DNA of 64,000 bases from Tenrec ecaudatus. Lineage: Eukaryota > Chordata > Mammalia > Afrosoricida > Tenrecidae. The position numbers and the translations under genes are program-made. The stretch lies in NCBI RefSeq assembly GCF_050624435.1, contig NC_134539.1:48020001-48084000 (forward strand). Direction: 5' to 3'. Positions 57,064 to 64,000 of this stretch are shown in pieces. The stretch's first letter is position 1; each line of letters starts with the position of its first letter. Below the pieces are notes generated by a model. That model was not told where the DNA came from. It did no database searches and was given only the letters and a program-made list of their open reading frames with translations.

Positions 57064-57200
57064 AGAGCAGCTAAGGTTTAATCCTGGCTCTGTCACTTTA
57101 CTAGTTGGGGGTGGGGGGGCGGAGGGTGATGGTGACCAAGCTAAAGGGCTTTCCTCACATGTCCTTTTCCTTACTGTAAAAGAGGAAGCATGCTATCTAA
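57064..57200 (-). mobile_element. MIR SINE in LPAR1 intron
   Basis: GGTTTAATCCTGGCTCTGTCAC and TTTCCTTACTGTAAAAGAGG in reverse order, with a G-rich insert between. Confidence 0.6.
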
Positions 57201-57415
57201 CTCAGAATCTTTCTAAGGCCAGGAAGGAACAGGTGAGTATAATGAGACAATCCTTCAAGAGCTCTTGCAATTCGTTGTTTGAAAATAGGAATACTATTCT
57301 TCAGCTAACACAGATGCCAACCTCCAACTGAGTTAAGTTGAAATGCTTAGATGCACGGGCATCAGAAACCAATGTGCACTGTGTGAGAGATTAGTCACTT
57401 TTAAGGGAGTTCCAG

Positions 57416-57524
57416 ATATGCTCGTGTACAAGCCAGATTTTTCAGCACATTTTTAATGCCGTTTTTGTGGAAAAATCAGGTGCCTCAGCTGAATTTGGGT
57501 CAGCTTATATTCAAGTATATATGG
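57416..57524 (-). mobile_element. MITE with GTATAAGC inverted ends
   Basis: Reverse-oriented relative of the 37.6-kb element: CAGCACATTTTTAATGCCG, GTGCCTCAGCTGAATTTGGG, GCTTATATTCAAGTATATATGG. Confidence 0.6.
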
Positions 57525-58681
57525 CATCTAATTATGCACTCGGGAAGCCCCTTTCCCATATCAGGATACACAGTGGTCCAGCAGGAACTTAAATGTTGGA
57601 AAGATGGTTGTTTGAAGCAAACTGCTGGCTCGCTCCAGCTCCCCTCCCTTGACAGGAAGAGAGAGGGAAGAGGTCCTTCTAGTGTCCTCACAGCCGATCA
57701 GACAGTGCGCCCGGCACTGGGAAACCTAGGGCGGCAGACAGACGGCCAGCTGTGCTGAGGGCTCCACTACAAGAGAACGCTCCAGGTATGAGAACCGGTC
57801 TACAACTCGGAACTCAAGGCCAAGGTGTAGGAATGGTGCTGACTGACCGCAGGTGGACACTGCAAGAGAGAAAAAGCCGGGGTGGGGGGGGAGCCATTTT
57901 AAATGCTGCTGTGGATGACTGCTTGGAAGGGTATTCGAACTGTGTGAGAGCCTGCGGAGAGGCCTGCTCAAAACTGCTGCACGGAGGTGGCCCAGGCAGC
58001 CAGTGGAGAAGGGAAACTATCCGGAGACGGCTGTGAGCACCCACAAGGTAGAGCCAGCTGGAAACATCTGCTCGAAACACCGCGTGATATGATGTTGTCA
58101 GTGCAGCAAGAACTTCCCTATCCTCTTCACAGCCACCGATAAGCTGAGGGCCAAGGAGAAATGCCTGAAGGAGGCAAAGATCAGAAGGCTCCTCCAGGAA
58201 GGAGGCGGTGCAGGAAAGCAGCCTTACCTGAGGAGTGGAGGGGGCGGGGGAGGAATAAAGTACTGCTGAATATGTTGGGCGGGAGGCTTTGAGTTACCGG
58301 AGGAAGGCTTTTTTCTGGCTTAGTAAGAGCAGGGATTTGAATACTAATGACTAATGGAATCTACCCATTTCTTATCCTTGAGGCAGAGGAAAGAAGACTG
58401 CCCCTCCATTGAATAGATTTAATATGAAAATGAAAGAAAATCGAATTGTTTTGAAGGACTAGTATTTAGTTCTGCTTATTCATCTTTACAGGCATGGGAT
58501 GGAAACAAACCTTGGGTGCTAATTATATTCATTCAAGTAAGTGCCAGTGACTATTTATTATAACCCCTAGAAAAATGGCTAGAATATTATTGTTTGCTGC
58601 AAGCACATTGTTACCTGAGAACATATGATAGCATTTCTATTGGCACATAGCCACTGGCCACATGCAGTTTTCTTTTAAGAC
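57525..58681. other. LPAR1 intron, GC-rich unrecognised block
   Basis: A lysine/glutamate-rich open stretch near 58.1-58.27 kb (KLRAKEKCLKEAKIRRLLQE) ends close to an AATAAA at about 58254. No poly-A or flanking duplication was found and I do not recognise the protein, so no gene is called. Confidence 0.4.
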
Positions 58682-58818
58682 CCCAAACCAAACTCACTGC
58701 CATCAAGTCAATGCTGACTCATAACAGCCCTAATAGGGCGGGTAGAACTGCCGCTGCCGGGTTCCAAGACTGGAACTCTTTACAGGAGTAGAAAGTCCCA
58801 TCTGTCTCCCGTTTTCCA
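58682..58818 (-). mobile_element. AfroSINE 3' part
   Basis: CTCACTGCCATCAAGTCAATGC, GCCCTAATAGGGCGGGTAG and CAGGAGTAGAAAGTCCCATC. Confidence 0.8.
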
Positions 58819-59394
58819 TTGTGGGTTGGTTTAGAGTGTTTTCCTTCAGGGGTCCTTGAATAAGACTTTGTTCTAGACAGGACAGTGTTCACTACGTTCT
58901 CCCATTGTAAAGGTGATGCATGATCAGAGCAGAGAGGATGGGAAATAGAGTCAATCAAAGAGAGCAAAAGCCACTCCTAGCCCCAACCATGACAGGGACA
59001 GAGACCCACCCTTTATCTGACAAGGTCCTCCTCTTGCCCTGACATGTGAATGACAGAAGATACAGAATTATGGGATTTAAATATTTCTTACAAATTCGTT
59101 CAGATGTTGCTTTACTAGACCCTGATGTCTCAGGTGGAATACAGTGGGCTCTTTTGGCCAGTGGGGACAAACAGGTTTCTTGACAATGCCCCCCTGCAGA
59201 GAAGCCTGAGTGGCCCTTTGTTACTGAAGGGATTCTCCTGTATCACCTTTACAGGAAACAAACGCAGAGAGCAAAGCAGAGAAAACAAGCAAGGAGTACA
59301 GGGGGCAGAGGGATTTCTGGCTCTTCTAAGAACATTTGAGATTTCTGGTTTAGGGGTTTGTTTAATTGTTCCAAAATTATTTTAATAAACCCCT

Positions 59395-59880
59395 CCCCCC
59401 CACTTTCATGACTCCCAATTCTCCCTTGCAAATTTGGCTAGACCAGAGGATGTTCACTGGTACTGATAGGAACTGGAAACAGAGAATTCGGGGTGGATGA
59501 TTCCCTTCAGGACCAGTGGTGAGAGTGGCAATACTGGGAGAGTAGAGGGAGGGTGGTTGGAAAGAGGGAACTGATTACAAGGATCTACATGTGACCTCCT
59601 CCCTGGGGGACAGACAACAGAAGAGTGGGTGAAGGGAGACGTCGGACAGTGTAAGATATAACAAAATAATAAATTTATAATTATCAAGGGTTTATGCGGG
59701 AGGGGGGCGCGGGGAGGGAGGGGGAAAATGAGGAGCTGATGCCAGGGGCTTAGGTGGAGAGTAAATGTTTTGAGAATGATGAGGGCAATGAATGTATACA
59801 TGTGCTTTACACAACTGATGGATGGATGGATTGTGATAAGAGCTGTATGAGCTCCAAATAAAATGATTTTAAAAAGAAGA
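59395..59880 (+). mobile_element. L1 3' UTR end
   Basis: Same tail family: GAGGGAACTGATTACAAGGA, TGACCTCCTCCCTGGGGGAC, GAGGAGCTGATGCCAGGGGC, TGTGCTTTACACAACTGATGG and GAGCTCCAAATAAAATGATTTT. Lies in the LPAR1 intron, antisense to the gene. Confidence 0.75.
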
Positions 59881-60489
59881 GAAACAGAAAAATCTTAACT
59901 TTAAAACACACACACCTTTACTAATAATAAAAAAAAAGCTATAGGATTCAAAACACAATCAGACCACACACAGTAAGGGAAGGTCCTTTGCACAGTCAAG
60001 GAAGTCCGCCTTCCATCGGCTGCTTTTTCTTTTCTTGTTCTTGGGGCGGAACTAATCGGTGTGCTTTCCTCCTCTTCCTTTTTTCCTCCTAAGTGTACTT
60101 CAGCAACATTTTCTACTCACCTAGATGCTTTACTAATAGCCGGGTTGGCTAGGTACTGTGAAGAAGTGCCTTCTCCTCTGTGGGCCTAACTTCATAGGAT
60201 GGCTTTTGAGAGTCATTTGCGCTCCGTGGTGCTGGGAAGAACCTCGCTGAAGGAAACGGTGGAAGCACCACCCTGTGTCCTGTCAATTGCCGTGCTCTAC
60301 CCACGGGAACAGAGCAGAGAGCGGATGTTCAATGGGACTAGTAGTTCAGCTGAGAAACGTATGTGCTAAAGTCTGCATGATCATGATGACTATTTGTTGC
60401 TCTTGGGAGTCACCAATCAGGTAGTCCTGAACCACAGAGACCTACATCAGATAAGACCTTGCCCTGTCGGGCGCCATCTTCAAGATTGT
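59881..60489. other. LPAR1 intron, nothing recognised
   Basis: No repeat or coding signature identified. Confidence 0.5.
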
Positions 60490-60665
60490 TGCTATGTTTG
60501 AATCCATTTTGTGGCGACTGTATCCATTCATCTCATTCATGGATTCCCTCAGTTCTATTTGACTCTCTACCATTTCCAGTGACTGGTCTCACGTGATGAT
60601 GCGTCCAAAGTAAGGGAGCCCAAGTCTTGCCATCGTGCTCAGGAGCATTCTGGTGACACAATCTC
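60490..60665 (-). mobile_element. RTE LINE fragment
   Basis: Minus-strand RTE 3' region: TGTTTGAATCCATTTTGTGGC, GATTCCCTCAG, GACTGGTCTCACGTGATGATG, GTCCAAAGTAAGGGAG and GGAGCATTCTGGTGACAC line up with the RTE copies at 15.9 and 51.2 kb. It is short and degraded. Confidence 0.65.
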
Positions 60666-61834
60666 TAAGACTGCCCACAGAATAGTCAGCATTCTTCAAG
60701 GACTGTCATTTGTACCTTTCCCAGAGTCCTAGCCCCTTGCCCTGTCTTGGATGAGCTTTCAGACACAAATTGTCTGGGGCAATTTTGACAGACAGGAGAC
60801 AAGCAGAAAGGCTGAGGAGGCAGTATGTCCGTCTGAAGCAGCCCTCCGAGGCAGGAAAACCCAAGTGACAGCAGAAGTGGCCCGCAGGATGAAAAGCAGT
60901 GGATTGTGGAAAGGTCAAATGGAAAGCACCCGAGCAGTGTAGAAACAGAACAGGGAAGCCACTGATTCGAAATACGTAGCAAGGGAAGATGGGAAGACAA
61001 ACATAACTCCTTTCCAAACACACCCCGCTACTGACCACCCATGAAGCCATGCCTCTTCGCCGGCACCCTCTCCACGATCCATGTGACTGCAACAACGGCA
61101 GATCGCAGACGCTGGAGCCAGGAGACCTGAAAAGCTGCCCAGAAGCTCCACTCCCTTGAGGCATTCTGACTTTTTTACAGATGCAAACGAATGTCTCATC
61201 GGAGATCTAGATAGAATATAAAACTTTGGAAAAGTAAAACCCTGCTCTTTGAACGACGGTGAAGAAGGAAGAATTAATACGGGTCAGAGGCCTTTCTCCT
61301 GCCTACGGAGTTGTGATTTAATTGTTTTCACTTCTAAAAGCAAAGAAAAAAGACTAAATGACCTCCCCCTTTCACAATCAAACCCGTCTCCAGTCATCCA
61401 GAGAGCATCAAAATTTTATTAATGGAGCCAGTGTTTGAATATGCAAGCTTTCATCAACGATGGAAACTGCCCTTGTCTAAATTACGACTACTGAAATATA
61501 GCCCTATGTCTCTCATTGAGGACAATGTCTCCAGGACAAGTGTTTTTCGTTGCAGAAACTGTTTCCAGAGAGAAGAACTAGATTCCATTTTAAATGTCAC
61601 GGGACACTGTGACCCTCTTCTCCATCCTCCGAATGGGGAGGGTCTCTTTCTGCTCACTGTGTTGCTCTTGCCTCTTTGGGACTGCCCTAAGAGTAAGTGG
61701 GCTGACCTCAAGTGGGCTGAACCACTGGACGCACCTAGAAAGGTCAGACACAGGCTCTGGAAAGCAGGCACAGGAAAAAGGCGAGCTGGCTAATAGGCAT
61801 TAAGTAAGGACCTCATGGCAAACATTTTGCCTTG
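60666..61834. other. LPAR1 intron, nothing recognised
   Basis: Overlapping frames of 100-150 codons on both strands (60686-61164 minus, 61422-61793 plus) lack motifs and overlap each other, so they are chance frames. Confidence 0.5.
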
Positions 61835-61912
61835 GCTTTTTTGGGTTTCTGAGACTTTTAAATCTTTGGGAGAGCAAGCCCAGTGCATTAGCTACTCCAC
61901 CACCATAATATA
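61835..61912 (-). mobile_element. AfroSINE fragment
   Basis: TTTGGGTTTCTGAGACTTTTAAATC, then CAGTGCATTAGCTACTCCACC head. The middle is missing. Confidence 0.5.
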
Positions 61913-64000
61913 CGTCAGGAACAATGAACCTACTTTTGGTGGGGCGAAGTTCAAGAAATAAGACTGAAGGGCAGGGGCCAAATGATTGCAGAGAGTTGGG
62001 AACACTCCGGAGAGAGGCTGCTGCTTTCCTGTGTCAGCGGCGGCACCAGTGTCAGTTACTGACTAGGACAGTCCAAGTGACTGTTGAGGAGGATTAAGAG
62101 GAGGGCAAGATGCTGACAGCGGAGGCGGTTAAGGAGCCCGACGGGCTTCTGGCTCTATCCCTCTTGGTAGATGAGCTGGTGAGTTTTCACTGTTAGTTTC
62201 TAGGGAGTGGATTCCACTGTACTCAGGAGACAAGTTCAAGTTTAAGGATCACTGCCCTTGATCTTTGGTAGGACGTGAGGGAAGAAATGGAAGCGTTTCC
62301 TTTGGTTCCTGCTCACAAAGGATGCCGCCACGTCAAAAGGCATCTGCATGGAGGAAAACAAGGTCCACAGGCAAGACTGTACAGGCGTCCCGCCTTTGTT
62401 TGATTCTAAGGCGCCCTTTCAGCTTCTCACCTCGCTGTCTCACATGCTTTTGTACCGTTTCTTCATTGTCTGTGCAAACACCTTTCCTAAACATCTCTAC
62501 TAACTATCTCGAATCCTGGAGACGCGCTCCGGATTCCCTTCTCTCCCAGCATGGCAGACTTCGTATCAAGAAAGGCAGAATGCTGATCTTTCTGTGGAAC
62601 GTGGCTTGGAAAAGGAAGCATACAGAAGACTTCTTTTTCTCACTTTCCGCTTCCTTCCTTCACTGGAGTCTCCCAAAGAAGCCAGTCTCCCTTTGCTCAT
62701 GAAAAGGGCACTTCTGTACTTCATGTATCCACCTTTAAAAAATGACTGCTCTAGCTTTGGGGGCTTCTATACTTAATTTTAACCACCTGGTTTGCATGGT
62801 AACTTGTGTGAAGATCTCATTAAACCAAAAAAAAAAAGAAAAAGGCTGATGTCAATGATCAGAATGACGAGGGTCCCTTGGTGCAAGCTACACTAGTGCG
62901 CATTCATGGATCACACAGTTAGGACACTGGCAGTGTCCTCGGGGATACTTGAAACAACTGGATTCTTCGACCTATTTTATGTATGAATATGTGTGCAAAC
63001 ATTTATGTAATACATGAACACTGCATGACATACATGTATATATACATGTAAGCACACACTCATCTGTGGATATACTCTCCGCCCTTTGGCAAAGTGCTAG
63101 CAGTAGAAAAGATGGCTAACAAGCTATACGTAGTTTAACGTGTTCAGCTGTATATCTTAGCTTCCTTTTCCATACTTATTATCATCGGTAATGAAACAAT
63201 AACCATTCCTTGAAAAAAGAAGAGACATTGAGCAGATGCCGCCCCTCCCTCATCTCTTCCTGCTCACCGTATTGCTGCTGTTACTAGAAACCACTCTCTC
63301 GGCTCCAAACCACAGTGGCCTTTTGCACAGAATAATAAGATGTTGCCTGGTCCTGTGCCACCTTCAAGATAAGCAGAATGTCGGGGTCCATTCTTGCAAC
63401 CCCTGGGCAGTGCCTTCCCGACCTAGAGGCCTCCTTTTGCGGTCCTAAAGCAGATAATAGTCCTGAAAATGTTGTTGCAAGCTCCCCACCACGGATGACA
63501 CTGCTGATATGTGAAATCCTGAGGGCAAACCTGCTGGCCTCATAGCAACATGAAAGCCATCATACAGTAAAGGACTGACGAGTGGTGTCACATAATAATA
63601 TAAAAAAGTACCCACATGCAAATTTTATAACCATGGCAACGAAGTGAATAACCCAAGTCAGAAAGCAGGTAATTGGAGGGAAAAAAACAAAACCAGGTAA
63701 ATGTTGAATGATGTGTAATCACAGATACCATATGTGGGTTGTAAATGCTAAAGATAAAGAAAACTCTGTCGAGTACAGTAGCCATTTTAACAGTGCAATC
63801 TATATTTATCTGTATGTATACATATAAATAATATCCAGCTTCTTCTGAAGTTTTTCTGTATGCTTTGAACAGGGCTAAATTCATGAGATGTACTCTCAGG
63901 TAGTCCTTGTAAGACAGAACCTTACATGATAAGCACTCCTACTATCTCTGAAGATCAGAGAGCGCAGAAACTTATGTGGGCAACACAACCAGAAAATGGT
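61913..64000. other. LPAR1 intron, nothing recognised
   Basis: No repeat family or coding exon seen. The 145-codon frame at 62265-62702 has no known domain. Confidence 0.5.

Larger units (their letters stand above)
46473..64000 (-). other. LPAR1: LPAR1 intron (3' part, at least 17.5 kb)
   Basis: Everything upstream of the last exon on the minus strand is intron as far as the window goes. No reading frame here resembles LPAR1 TM1 to TM6 or any other GPCR segment, so the main coding exon is beyond 64000. The intron holds MIRs, one solo LTR and one decayed LTR, AfroSINEs, two RTE pieces, one L1 3' end and a poly-A retroposon, listed separately. Confidence 0.85.

Noticed and set aside
57880-58270. 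Possible retrocopy with a Lys/Glu-rich frame ending near AATAAA
   Set aside because: No poly-A tail, no target duplication and no protein I recognise.
60706-61164. A 152-codon minus-strand frame
   Set aside because: Three overlapping frames in different phases cover the same stretch; no recognisable protein family.
1-64000. CRISPR arrays, operons, riboswitches, tRNA or rRNA genes
   Set aside because: None present. The tRNA-like boxes belong to AfroSINE copies, and the sequence is plainly mammalian.

Overview
The window is mammalian nuclear DNA, almost certainly from an afrotherian and most likely a tenrec (Echinops telfairi-like). This is inferred from its repeats: about two dozen tRNA-derived AfroSINE copies, RTE/BovB-type LINEs sharing the AfroSINE tail, L1 3' ends ending in ATGAGCCCCTAATAAAATG, two mariner copies and one SPIN-like hAT element. 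SPIN and AfroSINE together point to tenrec. There are no bacterial features, CRISPR arrays or operons.

Only one host gene is secure. The last coding exon of LPAR1 (lysophosphatidic acid receptor 1) lies on the minus strand at 46171-46472. Its 3' UTR runs to about 45.6 kb, and at least 17.5 kb of its preceding intron fills the rest of the window to 64000. Positions 1 to about 45.6 kb are intergenic sequence downstream of LPAR1 (in human the next gene that way is MUSK); I see no MUSK exon. A second host-derived piece is one intact 65-codon exon of an axonemal dynein heavy chain at 37145-37340 (minus), with no companion exons and an altered donor site. I treat it as a duplicated relic.

The rest is repeats and unrecognised sequence. 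1-14 kb: old MIR, AfroSINE and L1 pieces, a foldback element (6.4-7.4 kb) and the SPIN-like element (11.2 kb). 14-18 kb: a young L1 3' end with a long AT microsatellite, an RTE LINE split by a solo LTR, and a deleted mariner. 18-30 kb: AfroSINEs, a full-length mariner carrying a U6 snRNA retrocopy, a solo LTR, and an AfroSINE split by a tiny poly-A retrocopy. 30-43 kb: AT-rich, with many L1 3' ends, several of them short inserts with clear target-site duplications (one twin-primed, one with a double tail). 43-64 kb: LPAR1 and its intron, with another solo LTR, tandem AfroSINEs, a GC-rich poly-A retroposon with a variable-repeat core (50.1-50.9 kb), a twin-primed RTE and more L1 and SINE pieces.

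I found no new multi-gene system. The items most worth following up are the orphan dynein exon, the composite retroposon, the U6-in-mariner insertion and the very short L1 3'-end inserts. Family names rest on recognition by eye, not on a database search; identity to human LPAR1 and to dynein paralogues is from memory.
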